From positions 1 to 52,697 of the forward strand of contig CACKXF010000005.1 in assembly GCA_902604065.1 (NCBI GenBank): a DNA stretch of 52,697 nt, in the 5' to 3' direction. A program made the translations under genes and the position numbers. The stretch comes from an uncultured Pelagibacteraceae bacterium (GTDB lineage: Bacteria; Pseudomonadota; Alphaproteobacteria; Pelagibacterales; Pelagibacteraceae). The notes beneath the pieces are model-generated. The model made no database searches. It saw nothing but the letters and a program-made list of their open reading frames with translations, and was not told where the DNA came from. This document shows positions 42,364 to 51,381 of the stretch, one piece after another (positions within the stretch are counted from its first letter, which is position 1; every line of letters starts with the position of its first letter).

Positions 42364-44418
42364 ATGGGAAATTTAAAAAATAAGGAGATAATTTTTAAAA
42401 AAATTACTTATTTAAAGGGTGTTGGAAAGAAACTCGCTAAATATTTAAGTGGGAAAAAAATTGAAAAAATTAACGATCTATTATGGGACCTTCCATATTC
42501 TTCAACAGATAGATCATTGCTTACTAAAACAAATAATCTCATTCCGGGGACAATTTCATCAATTAAAGTCGAAGTATTAAAGTATTCTTTTCCTAGAATT
42601 AGAAATTTACCAAATAAAGTTTTATGTCAAGATGATAAAGGTAAAATTGAAATAGTTTTTTTTAACAGTAGAGAAAATTATATAAAAGCAGTTTTGCCTT
42701 TAAAAAAATGGGTTTTAATAAGTGGTAAGGTCAGCTCTTATAATAAGAAGTATCAGATTGCTAATCCTGAATACATATCGTCTCCGGACAAAACTGATTT
42801 TGTATTAAAAAATATACCGAAATATTCACTTACAGATGGGCTAAATGAAAAGTCTTATAGAAAAATAGTTGATCAAGTAATTAATAATCTTCCTGAATTA
42901 GATGAGTGGCATCCACATGAAGTAATAAAAAAGTTTAAGTTTAGTACCTGGAAAGACTCTATAATAAATATTCATGAACCTGAAAACATTAATAATAAAG
43001 ATAATAAATTTCTCAAAAGATTAGCCTTTGATGAGATATGTTCAAACATGATTGTCATGTCCAAAAATAGAACAAAAATTAAAAAAAATAAAAAAGAAAA
43101 AAAATATTTCAAAAATGAACTGTCAAATAAAGTTATTAAAAACTTTAAGTTCAATCTAACAAAAGATCAGGTTAACGTTATAAACGAGATTAATGTAGAT
43201 TTAGCATCTAATAAAAAAATGTTTAGAATATTACAGGGAGATGTTGGTTCTGGAAAAACTGTAGTTTCAATTATTACTTCAGCCAATGTCATAGATAGCG
43301 GCTTTCAAGCTGCAATCATGGCTCCCACTGATATATTGGCGAAACAACATTATAATTTAGCTATAAACTTGTTTAATAACACGCATGTTAAAGTTGAATA
43401 TTTGAGCGGTAAAACTGAAACTAAAATTAAAAATGAAATTTTAAAAAAACTTAAAGATGGAAAAATTGATTTGCTAATAGGTACTCATTCTTTATTTCAA
43501 AAAAAAATATCATTTAAAAAACTAGGGTACATAATAATTGACGAACAACATAAATTCGGTGTTAAACAAAGAATGATGTTTGCAGAAAAAGGTGGTTTAA
43601 ACTGTGATGTATTACTAATGTCTGCAACACCAATTCCTCGAACAATGGTATTAACTATTTATGGAGATATGGATGTTTCAAAAATATTACAGAAACCCAA
43701 TAAAAGAAAGTCAATTTTAACTTATTCAAAGCCAGAGAATAAGATAGATGAAATTATCAATATAATAAAAAATAATATTAAATTAAATAATCAAGTTTTT
43801 TGGGTATGCCCTTTAATAAAAGAGTCAAAAATTTTAGATTTTTCATCAACAATAAGCAGATATGAATGGTTAAAAAAAAAATTTCCTAATGAAGTTAGTA
43901 TTATGCACGGTAAGTTAACAAAAGACGAAAAGAATAAAATTCTAAATAATTTTTTAGAAAAAAAAGTTAAAATACTGGTTTCAACAACTGTAATAGAAGT
44001 GGGTATTGATTTTCCTAATGCAAATCTAATTATAATTGAAAATGCAAATAAATTTGGACTAGCTCAATTACATCAATTAAGAGGTAGAGTTGGAAGAGGA
44101 AATGAACAAGGTATTTGTATTCTTTTGTTTAAAAAAAATCTTTCCAAAAATAGTATTAATAGAATAAAAATTTTAAAAAAATCTAATGATGGTTTTTTTA
44201 TAGCTGAAGAAGATATGAAAATGAGAGGGTTTGGTGATATGGTAGGTTTTCAGCAAAGTGGTGAAAAATACTTCAAATTAGCGGACCCAATTAGAGATAT
44301 TGAGTTATTTAATTATGCAGAAAATTACATAAAAAATTTAAAAGAAAATGATTTTAAAAAATATGATTATTTACTTAAATTATTTGATAAGGCTGAAATT
44401 ATTTACACCGAGGACTAG
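42364..44418 (+). CDS. recG: ATP-dependent DNA helicase RecG
   Basis: 684-residue branch-migration helicase. An N-terminal wedge/OB domain is followed by helicase motifs: Walker A QGDVGSGKT, APTDILAKQH, DEQHKFGVKQR (motif II), SATPIPRT (III), and IEVGIDFPNA, HQLRGRVGRG. The C-terminal MRGFGDMVGFQQSG block is RecG-specific. Normal length. Overlaps DUF502 gene by 4 bp. Confidence 0.97.
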   Translation: MGNLKNKEIIFKKITYLKGVGKKLAKYLSGKKIEKINDLLWDLPYSSTDRSLLTKTNNLIPGTISSIKVEVLKYSFPRIRNLPNKVLCQDDKGKIEIVFFNSRENYIKAVLPLKKWVLISGKVSSYNKKYQIANPEYISSPDKTDFVLKNIPKYSLTDGLNEKSYRKIVDQVINNLPELDEWHPHEVIKKFKFSTWKDSIINIHEPENINNKDNKFLKRLAFDEICSNMIVMSKNRTKIKKNKKEKKYFKNELSNKVIKNFKFNLTKDQVNVINEINVDLASNKKMFRILQGDVGSGKTVVSIITSANVIDSGFQAAIMAPTDILAKQHYNLAINLFNNTHVKVEYLSGKTETKIKNEILKKLKDGKIDLLIGTHSLFQKKISFKKLGYIIIDEQHKFGVKQRMMFAEKGGLNCDVLLMSATPIPRTMVLTIYGDMDVSKILQKPNKRKSILTYSKPENKIDEIINIIKNNIKLNNQVFWVCPLIKESKILDFSSTISRYEWLKKKFPNEVSIMHGKLTKDEKNKILNNFLEKKVKILVSTTVIEVGIDFPNANLIIIENANKFGLAQLHQLRGRVGRGNEQGICILLFKKNLSKNSINRIKILKKSNDGFFIAEEDMKMRGFGDMVGFQQSGEKYFKLADPIRDIELFNYAENYIKNLKENDFKKYDYLLKLFDKAEIIYTED

Positions 44419-45029
44419 TCTATATCAGAGGTGCCGGCTGATACTATAAATTTTGAGGCTTGTTCAAAACTAATGTCGAGGAAAATTAAGTTTTTTTTTG
44501 GCACCATGAGCAAAAAACCACTTGTAGGATTAGGTGTTGTTGGAACAAAAACATTGACGAGATCATTTCCAATTTTATCATTTATAATGCCTTTATTTTC
44601 TTTAGTGGCAAAACCTACTGCCCAAACATCTTTCTTTGGATATTCTAGAAGGACTACACTTTTTTGCTTATTATCTGACTTTGTTAAACTTTCTGTCATT
44701 TGTCCAATGGCTGAATAAATGGTTCTTAAAATTGGAATTTTCTTTAACAGTCTATTAATTAGTTCAATAATCTTTTTTCCCAAAAAGGATAAAGATAGCC
44801 AGCCTATAAAAGTTATAACAATTATAGCAATAAATATTTCAATGCCTGGTATTTCAAAATTTAGATAATTATTGGGATTGAGTTCTTTAGGTAAAATCTT
44901 TGAAGATATTTTTATAATAAAAATAGAGAGATATAATGTTATACCTATTGGAATAAGAACTACAGCTCCAGCAAAGAAATAGTTTCTTAATCTAGATAAA
45001 AATGATGATTTTTTGGTATTTTGAGCCAT
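44415..45029 (-). CDS. DUF502 family membrane protein
   Basis: 204 residues with two N-terminal hydrophobic helices (FAGAVVLIPIGITLYLS and FIAIIVITFIGWLSLSF) and the conserved tail IPILRTIYSAIGQM...VVLLEYPKKD and PTTPNPTSGFLLMV, the DUF502 signature. Function unknown; convergent with recG and overlapping it by 4 bp. Confidence 0.9.
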   Translation of the reverse strand: MAQNTKKSSFLSRLRNYFFAGAVVLIPIGITLYLSIFIIKISSKILPKELNPNNYLNFEIPGIEIFIAIIVITFIGWLSLSFLGKKIIELINRLLKKIPILRTIYSAIGQMTESLTKSDNKQKSVVLLEYPKKDVWAVGFATKENKGIINDKIGNDLVNVFVPTTPNPTSGFLLMVPKKNLIFLDISFEQASKFIVSAGTSDID

Positions 45030-45104
45030 TAGTTATAACTTGAATATATTATAAAAATTAAAATTAATATAAAAATTGCAATTAGTAATTTATTATTTAA
45101 AATC

Positions 45105-45950
45105 ATGAGTCTTATGAAACATACCATAAATAGAAGAAAATTTCTTGGCTTATTTGGCTGTAGTTGTTGTTCAATAATTTTACCTTCATGTGCAACTGTG
45201 CCAATTACTGAAAGAAGACAGCTTAGTATTATTCCAGAAACTACTATAAATCGTCAAGCTGCTGCTGCATATGAACAATTTAAAAGTAAAGCTAAGTTAA
45301 TAACTAAAGGATCACAATTAAAAGAAGTTATAGATATAGGAAAAAAAATAGAAACTTCTGTTACCGCTTTTTTTTCAAATAGAGGAGAAAAAGATCCAAC
45401 TCGTACTTTTGGTTGGGATTATGTTCTAGTAGATAATGACAAAATTGTTAATGCGTGGTGTATGCCAGGCGGAAAAATAGCTGTTTATACTGGATTACTT
45501 AAAGTTACAAAAAATATTAATGCTCTTTCAATTGTGATGGGACATGAAATAGCACATGCTGTAGCTAGACATTCAGTAGAAAGAGCTAGCCAAGCTATGA
45601 CTGTAAACTTGGGAACGCAAGTTGCTGACATTTTTTTAGGTGGAGCCATTAATCGAACTAGAAGCACGGTAGGTCAAAATACAGGGCTAGATATATTCCA
45701 ACTGGGTATTATGAATCCATTTGGCAGAAAACAAGAAACAGAGGCTGATTACTTAGGTTTAATTTTTTCATCTCTAGCTGGTTACGATATAAGAGAGTCT
45801 GTAAATCTATGGAAAAGAATGGCTGAGAAAAATAAAGGCAAAGAACCACCAATGTTTCTAAGCACACACCCTTCAAGTAAAAAGAGAATAGAAAACTTAA
45901 ATAAATGGATAACTGAAGTGATGATTAAGTATCCACCAATATCAGCTTAG
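45105..45950 (+). CDS. M48-family metalloprotease, lipoprotein/Tat-like signal
   Basis: 281 residues. The N-terminus NRRKFLGLFGC followed by IILPSC resembles a twin-arginine signal with a lipobox, so an exported anchored protease is likely. Zinc site GHEIAH (His147, Glu148, His151) and the third ligand in KQETEADYLGL. A conserved ending LSTHPSSKKRI matches BepA/LoiP-like M48 enzymes that degrade misfolded outer-membrane proteins. Confidence 0.93.
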   Translation: MSLMKHTINRRKFLGLFGCSCCSIILPSCATVPITERRQLSIIPETTINRQAAAAYEQFKSKAKLITKGSQLKEVIDIGKKIETSVTAFFSNRGEKDPTRTFGWDYVLVDNDKIVNAWCMPGGKIAVYTGLLKVTKNINALSIVMGHEIAHAVARHSVERASQAMTVNLGTQVADIFLGGAINRTRSTVGQNTGLDIFQLGIMNPFGRKQETEADYLGLIFSSLAGYDIRESVNLWKRMAEKNKGKEPPMFLSTHPSSKKRIENLNKWITEVMIKYPPISA

Positions 45951-45959
45951 TGCTGAAAG

Positions 45960-46035
45960 TGGTGAGCCCTGATGGACTCGAACCATCGACACCCTCCTTA
46001 AAAGGGAGGTGCTCTACCAACTGAGCTAAGGGCCC
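45960..46035 (-). tRNA. tRNA-Lys (anticodon TTT)
   Basis: 76-nt cloverleaf: GGGCCCT/AGGGCTC acceptor, anticodon stem CCTCC/GGAGG around CTTTTAA (anticodon TTT), T-arm GATGGTTCGAGTCCATC and encoded CCA. Confidence 0.97.
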
Positions 46036-46083
46036 AAAGAGTAGTCCTTTTACATATAAATAATCAAAATTTCAATAAATTAA

Positions 46084-47199
46084 TTAATTAAATAATTTAA
46101 TGTATTTATTATAAAACTTTGTGAATGTGCGACTCTTAATACTTATTCTAATTTCCTTCATAAATTGTTGATAAAAACTGATGTTATGCAAAGAAATAAT
46201 CATGGAGGCTAATAGTTCATTAGTTTTTATAAGGTGATTTAAGTAGCTTTTTGAATATAAATTCAAATTTTTAACCATACATTTCTTATCTAGCGGAGAT
46301 TTATCATTTTTATAAATTGAATTTTTCAAGTTTACTTTTCCTTCCCAAGTGAATGCTAATCCAGTTCTACCTGATCTCGTTGGCATAACACAGTCAAACA
46401 TATCTATACCTTCATTTACTGCACCCAAAATATCTGATGGAGTGCCAGCCCCCATTAGATATCTTGGTTTCTCTAGCGGCATAAATTTTGTTATATTCTT
46501 TAAAGTTTCAAACATTTCATCCTGTGTTTCTCCAACAGCTAAGCCACCAACAGCATATCCATCAAAACCAATATCGGTAAGTTTTTGTAAACTCTCTACC
46601 CTTAAATCTTGATTTAAACCTCCTTGTATTATTCCAAATAGAGCCTTTTTTTTATTATTTCCAAATTCAATTTTACATCTTTTGGCCCAGTTGGTTGATG
46701 TATTAATAGCCTGACGTAATATATTTTTATCATTTGTCATTTTTGGACACTCATCTAAAACCATTAATATATCGGAATTAATTGATTTTTGTATTTGAAT
46801 ACTTTTTTCTGGGCTAAGAATTATTTTCTTTCCATCAATATGAGATTGAAATATTGCACCAATTTTTTTATCAATTTTATTTAATTTAGAAAGTGACATA
46901 ATTTGAAATCCACCTGAATCTGTCAATATCGGTTTGTTCCAATTCATATACTTGTGTAAACCATTAAATTTATTTAAAGTGCTCATACCTGGTCTAAGCA
47001 TCAAATGATACGTGTTACCTAATATAATTTGAGTGCCAGTTTTATCTAAATCATCAACAAAAACACCTTTAACTGTACCTTGTGTACCTACAGGCATAAA
47101 AGCAGGTGTATCAATAACACCTCTAGGAGTTACAATTTTTCCTAGTCTTGTTTTTTTAAAGTTTGAAATAACTTTAAAAGAAAAGTTTTTTTTAGACAT
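46084..47199 (-). CDS. tgt: tRNA-guanine transglycosylase, zinc site degenerate
   Basis: Swaps guanine-34 for preQ1 in GUN tRNAs. 371 residues with TDSGGFQIMSL, VLDECPK, GGLAVGETQDEM and the nucleophile region MFDCVMPTRSGRTG intact. The C-terminal zinc site, usually C-x-C-x2-C then His, reads DKKCMVKNLNLYSK here: only the first Cys and the later His (SLHNIS) remain. So the fold is catalytic-like but the structural zinc site is largely lost. queA, often adjacent, is not here. Confidence 0.92.
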   Translation of the reverse strand: MSKKNFSFKVISNFKKTRLGKIVTPRGVIDTPAFMPVGTQGTVKGVFVDDLDKTGTQIILGNTYHLMLRPGMSTLNKFNGLHKYMNWNKPILTDSGGFQIMSLSKLNKIDKKIGAIFQSHIDGKKIILSPEKSIQIQKSINSDILMVLDECPKMTNDKNILRQAINTSTNWAKRCKIEFGNNKKKALFGIIQGGLNQDLRVESLQKLTDIGFDGYAVGGLAVGETQDEMFETLKNITKFMPLEKPRYLMGAGTPSDILGAVNEGIDMFDCVMPTRSGRTGLAFTWEGKVNLKNSIYKNDKSPLDKKCMVKNLNLYSKSYLNHLIKTNELLASMIISLHNISFYQQFMKEIRISIKSRTFTKFYNKYIKLFN

Positions 47200-47210
47200 T
47201 AAAACTTATT

Positions 47211-47753
47211 TTACTTCAGACTTATAATCAAATCTGGGTCTTTTACCGATCCATTAGGTCCATCACCTTTTTTTATCATATCTACGAATTCCATACCTTT
47301 AATAACTTTTCCAAATACAGAATATTGTCTATCTAGATGTGGAGCAGGTTCAAAGCAGATAAAAAATTGACTATTAGCACTATTTGGATCTGATGATCTT
47401 GCAGCAGATAATACACCTCTATCATGAGGTATATCTGAAAACTCTGCTTTTAAATCAGGTAATTCAGAACCGCCAGTACCAGCAAGATTTAAATTAAAAT
47501 CTTTTGATTTAGAATTACCAAATTTAACATCTCCTGTTTGAGCCATAAATCCCTCAATAACTCTATGAAAAACTACTCCATTATATTTGCCTTCTTGTGC
47601 TAATTTTTTAAATCTTTTTACATGATTAGGCGCTACATCATTATAAAGTTCAATTTCTACTTTACCATTCTTAAGTTCTAATATCATTTTATCCTCCGAA
47701 TATAGTTGTTGAAATGAAAAAAAGAATACTATTATAAAAATAATTTTTTTCAT
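47211..47753 (-). CDS. Cyclophilin-type peptidyl-prolyl isomerase, exported
   Basis: 180 residues with a clear signal peptide (first ~19, ending LYSE). Core cyclophilin blocks: VVFHRVIEGFMAQTGD, SANSQFFICFEPAPHLD and YSVFGKVI. Likely periplasmic folding catalyst. Start overlaps the coaD stop by 4 bp. Confidence 0.94.
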   Translation of the reverse strand: MKKIIFIIVFFFSFQQLYSEDKMILELKNGKVEIELYNDVAPNHVKRFKKLAQEGKYNGVVFHRVIEGFMAQTGDVKFGNSKSKDFNLNLAGTGGSELPDLKAEFSDIPHDRGVLSAARSSDPNSANSQFFICFEPAPHLDRQYSVFGKVIKGMEFVDMIKKGDGPNGSVKDPDLIISLK

Positions 47754-48241
47754 TCAAGTTTGTTTTTAAGCTTTTTAACTACTGATTTTGTTAAAAATTT
47801 ATTTATATTACCATTTAATTTAGCTATTTCTTTTACAAATTTTGAAGATATAATTTGATTTTCAACATCAGACATTAAAAAAATTGTTTCAATTTTATCA
47901 TTTAGTTTTTTGTTCATTCCCGCTAATTGAAATTCATATTCAAAATCAGAGACAGCTCTTAATCCTCTGATAATAAATGTAGATTTATATTTTTTACATA
48001 AATCAATTGTTAATATATCAAAAGATACAACTATTAATTTTTTCCTATTTAATTTTAAATCTTTAAATAAAGACTCTTGAATTAATTCTATTCTCTCCTC
48101 TACAGAAAAAAGGTAATTTTTGTTAATATTTTCTGTTGTGGCAATTATAACTTTGTCAAAAATTTTTAACGATTTTTTAATTAAATCAATGTGTCCAAGT
48201 GTTATTGGGTCGAATGTACCTGGATAAATAGCTGTTCTCAT
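47750..48241 (-). CDS. coaD: Phosphopantetheine adenylyltransferase
   Basis: CoA-synthesis enzyme, 163 residues. YPGTFDPITLGHIDLI holds the nucleotidyltransferase (T/H)xGH motif, then RGLRAVSDFEYEFQLAGMN and ISSKFVKEIA. It lies 2 bp downstream of the gyrA stop, a usual alphaproteobacterial order. Confidence 0.97.
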   Translation of the reverse strand: MRTAIYPGTFDPITLGHIDLIKKSLKIFDKVIIATTENINKNYLFSVEERIELIQESLFKDLKLNRKKLIVVSFDILTIDLCKKYKSTFIIRGLRAVSDFEYEFQLAGMNKKLNDKIETIFLMSDVENQIISSKFVKEIAKLNGNINKFLTKSVVKKLKNKLE

Positions 48242-48243
48242 AA

Positions 48244-48816
48244 TTATTGTATATTATCATCTATTTTAATTACTGAGACAACCTTTTCTTCACCCTTAAG
48301 TTTTTTAATTCTTACGCCCTGAGTATTTCTTCCTGCAATTCTTATTTCCTTTACGGCACATCTCATAATACTGCCTTTATCGGTCGAAAGAATTATTTCA
48401 TCCTCTTCACCAACAATTAAGCTTGAGGCAATATTTCCGTTTCTAGAGGAATTCACTATACCTATTATTCCCTTACCTCCTCGATTTGTTACTCTATAAT
48501 CAAAAATTGAACTTCTTTTTCCATACCCCTTTTCGGAAACTGAAAGAATAAATTTATCCAAACCTTTTTTTATTTTTTTGTCCTTTTTAATTGTTTGATT
48601 GTCTATTTTAGTCTTTTCTAAAATAGATAAAGATATAATTTCATCTCCATCTGCTAAATGCATGCCTCTTATTCCCTTTGAAGACCTGCCTTTAAACAAT
48701 CTTAATTTTTTAGACATAAATCTTATACACTTACCAAATTTAGTACTTAATAATATATCTTGATCATCTGTGCATATTTTTACACTAACTATTTTATCAT
48801 TTTCAGAAAGTTTCAT
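48244..48816 (-). pseudogene. gyrA: DNA gyrase subunit A, C-terminal fragment (after in-frame stop)
   Basis: Residues from MKLSENDKIVSV onward, the last beta-pinwheel blades of GyrA (RSSKGIRGMHLADGDEIIS, RGGKGIIGI, NTQGVRI). It is in the same frame as the upstream 631-residue piece. The 35 codons between (NEWKNLKVIFVTSKGNVRK and on) also read as normal GyrA, so only the TAA separates them. No in-frame start precedes the Met at 48816, so an independent product would lack a blade's edge. Confidence 0.88.
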
Positions 48817-48921
48817 CGCTATTTTTCCTGATGCATTTATATTATTAAAATCCTCTAATGAATTTTTTCTTACATTACCCTTAGAAGTTACAAATATAAC
48901 CTTTAAATTTTTCCACTCATT

Positions 48922-50817
48922 TTAATCTTCTGGCAATGGCATAATCGAACTTATTGACTGGTGATTTTTTAATGGCAAAAGATTGAAGATAGATTTACCT
49001 TTTGAAGCAGCCGTACCTTCTTGTATTTTATAAGCTTTTATCTTGTAAACCAAACCTTCTGTAGAAAAAAATAACATAGGTGTATGAGTATTAGCTGTGA
49101 ATATTTGTACTACAAAATCTTCGTCTCTAGTTGTTATGCCTGTTTTACCTGTACCTCCTCTTTTTTGAATCTTTAACGAAGTTAAAGGACTTCTTTTTAT
49201 ATAGCCTTTATTAGTAATATTTATAACTACTGATTCTTTTTGAATAGTTTCTTCGATATTATAATTTAAAACAGCATCAATAATTTTAGTTCTTCTTGGA
49301 ACAGAAAATTTATCTTTAATATTTATTAATTCATTTTTGATCAATTTGTATAATTCTTTTTTTGAATTAATTAGTTTGTTTAATTCGATAATTAACTTTG
49401 AGAGACTATTAATTTCGTTTTCAATTTCACTAATGCCAAAAGCTGTTAATTTTTGAAGTTTTAATTCTAAAATAGCAGAAACTTGTTTTTCTGATAGTGA
49501 ATATGAAATAATATTTTTCTTTTTTTCTATTAGGGAAATAAGTTTGGTACTTTTTTTTACTTTCCATTTTTTTTCTAAAAGATTTTTTTTAGCAACTTGA
49601 TTATTTTTAGAATTTTTTATAATCTTTATTATTTGGTCAATATTTTCTACAGCAGTAGCGAGACCAATTAAAATATGTGCACGGTCCTCTGCTTTTTTTA
49701 AATCAAATTTTATTCTTTTTAAGACCGTTTCTTCTCTAAATTTTAAAAATTCGTGAATAAAGTCTTTAAGATTTAATATTTTAGGTTTGTTGTCAACAAG
49801 TGCTAAAGTGTTAAATCCAAAAGAACTTTCAATATTAGTAAGTTTGTACAATTGTCTTCTAACGGTTTCAGGCTCCACACCTCTTCTTAGTTCTATAACA
49901 ATACGAATACCTTCTCTATTTGACTCATCTCTTATATCACTTATTCCCTCAATTTTTTTGTCTCTCGCTAGTAAAGCTATTTTCTCATTCAAAACAGACT
50001 TGTTTATTTGGTAAGGAATAGATTTAATAATTAATATTGCTCTTCCATTCTTTTTTTCTTCGAATTCGATCTCTCCTCTAATTTTGAACGATCCTCTTCC
50101 TTTATTATATCCTTGTTTAATAAAATCTTTTCCAATAATTAAACCACCAGTTGGGAAGTCTGGGCCTGGAATAAATTTCATCAATTGAGAAATTGTAATA
50201 CTTTGATTATCAATAAAGGCGTTAGTAGCATCAATTACTTCACCCAAGTTGTGAGGTGGTATACTAGTTGCCATACCAACTGCAATACCGCCAGCCCCAT
50301 TGACTAATAAATTTGGAAATTGGGAAGGAAGAACGGTAGGTTCTTTTTCTGTTTCATCATAATTGTTTCTATAAGATACGGTGTTTTTTTCTAAATCCTC
50401 GGTAAGAAATTGAGAGATTTTTCCTAATTTTGTTTCAGTATATCTCATGGCTGCAGGAGGATCGCCATCAATAGAACCAAAGTTACCTTGACCATTTAAT
50501 AATGGTAGGCTCATAGAAAACTCTTGTACTAATCTTACCAGGGCGTCGTATACCGCTTGATCTCCATGTGGATGATATTTACCAATAACATCTCCAACTA
50601 TTCTTGCGGATTTCCTAAAATTTTTTGACCAATCATATCCACCTTTATACATTGCATAAATAATTCTTCTATGAACAGGCTTTAACCCATCTCTCGCATC
50701 TGGAAGTGCCCTACTGACTATTACGCTCATTGCATAAGATAAGTAAGAACTACTCATCTCATTTTTAACAAATATCGGTTTATAAGAATCTTTATATTTT
50801 ACGTTAGATTTTTCCAT
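48922..50817 (-). CDS. gyrA: DNA gyrase subunit A, N-terminal part ending at an in-frame TAA
   Basis: Type II topoisomerase subunit. The breakage-reunion domain is complete: catalytic Tyr126 in [13 protein letters not shown]-type [14 protein letters not shown] (Gln at the E. coli Ser83 position), and [12 protein letters not shown] coiled-coil region and the first CTD blades with a GyrA-box-like QKRGGTG follow. Translation ends at LPED-TAA. The same frame continues for 225 codons of GyrA; GAA to TAA is a single base change. Full length would be about 857 residues. Likely an assembly error or real nonsense in an essential gene. Confidence 0.93.
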   Translation of the reverse strand: MEKSNVKYKDSYKPIFVKNEMSSSYLSYAMSVIVSRALPDARDGLKPVHRRIIYAMYKGGYDWSKNFRKSARIVGDVIGKYHPHGDQAVYDALVRLVQEFSMSLPLLNGQGNFGSIDGDPPAAMRYTETKLGKISQFLTEDLEKNTVSYRNNYDETEKEPTVLPSQFPNLLVNGAGGIAVGMATSIPPHNLGEVIDATNAFIDNQSITISQLMKFIPGPDFPTGGLIIGKDFIKQGYNKGRGSFKIRGEIEFEEKKNGRAILIIKSIPYQINKSVLNEKIALLARDKKIEGISDIRDESNREGIRIVIELRRGVEPETVRRQLYKLTNIESSFGFNTLALVDNKPKILNLKDFIHEFLKFREETVLKRIKFDLKKAEDRAHILIGLATAVENIDQIIKIIKNSKNNQVAKKNLLEKKWKVKKSTKLISLIEKKKNIISYSLSEKQVSAILELKLQKLTAFGISEIENEINSLSKLIIELNKLINSKKELYKLIKNELINIKDKFSVPRRTKIIDAVLNYNIEETIQKESVVINITNKGYIKRSPLTSLKIQKRGGTGKTGITTRDEDFVVQIFTANTHTPMLFFSTEGLVYKIKAYKIQEGTAASKGKSIFNLLPLKNHQSISSIMPLPED

Positions 50818-50821
50818 AAGT

Positions 50822-51280
50822 TTAAAATGGAATTTCGTCGTCTAAATCTTTTTGATCTTGATTTAAATTATCATCAGGCAAGGAACTTTTATTTTCTGAA
50901 ACAAGGTTGTTATTTTCACTTTTGTTACGTCCATCAAGCATTGTCAAATTAGAATTATAGCCTTGTAAAACAACTTCTGTAGAATATTTATCTTGTCCTG
51001 TACTTTCGTCTTTCCATTTCCTTGTAGTTAATTGTCCCTCTACATAAACGTTAGCACCTTTTTTTAAATATTGTTGAACTACACCAACTAAACCTTCGTT
51101 AAAAATTACAATTCTATGCCATTCTGTTTTCTCTTTTTTTTCACCTGAATTTTTGTCTTTCCACGACTGACTGGTTGCAATACTTAACCTTGCGACGTTT
51201 TTACCGTTAACCATTTGTTTAATCTCAGGATCTGCCCCTAATCTTCCTATTAATTGAACTTTATTAAGACTTCCTGCCAT
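50822..51280 (-). CDS. ssb: Single-stranded DNA-binding protein
   Basis: 152 residues. OB-fold start [15 protein letters not shown], then [26 protein letters not shown], a disordered Asn/Asp-rich tail and the terminal DDEIPF tip that recruits partners. It lies 4 bp upstream of gyrA and divergent from uvrA across a 101-bp spacer where no LexA box of the GTTC-N7-GTTC type was seen. Confidence 0.97.
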   Translation of the reverse strand: MAGSLNKVQLIGRLGADPEIKQMVNGKNVARLSIATSQSWKDKNSGEKKEKTEWHRIVIFNEGLVGVVQQYLKKGANVYVEGQLTTRKWKDESTGQDKYSTEVVLQGYNSNLTMLDGRNKSENNNLVSENKSSLPDDNLNQDQKDLDDEIPF

Positions 51281-51381
51281 ATATATTTTTTGAATACTTG
51301 ATGATTTATAATTATATTATTAAATTAGTATATCATATTTATATATAATTTATAAGCTCATAATTTAATGTGTTAACAAAA

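Noticed and set aside
46349-46612. Antisense frames inside tgt, gyrA and other long genes
   Set aside because: They lie wholly within conserved genes and show no family resemblance.
51281-51381. SOS/LexA operator between ssb and uvrA
   Set aside because: Neither a CTG-N10-CAG nor a GTTC-N7-GTTC pattern is visible.
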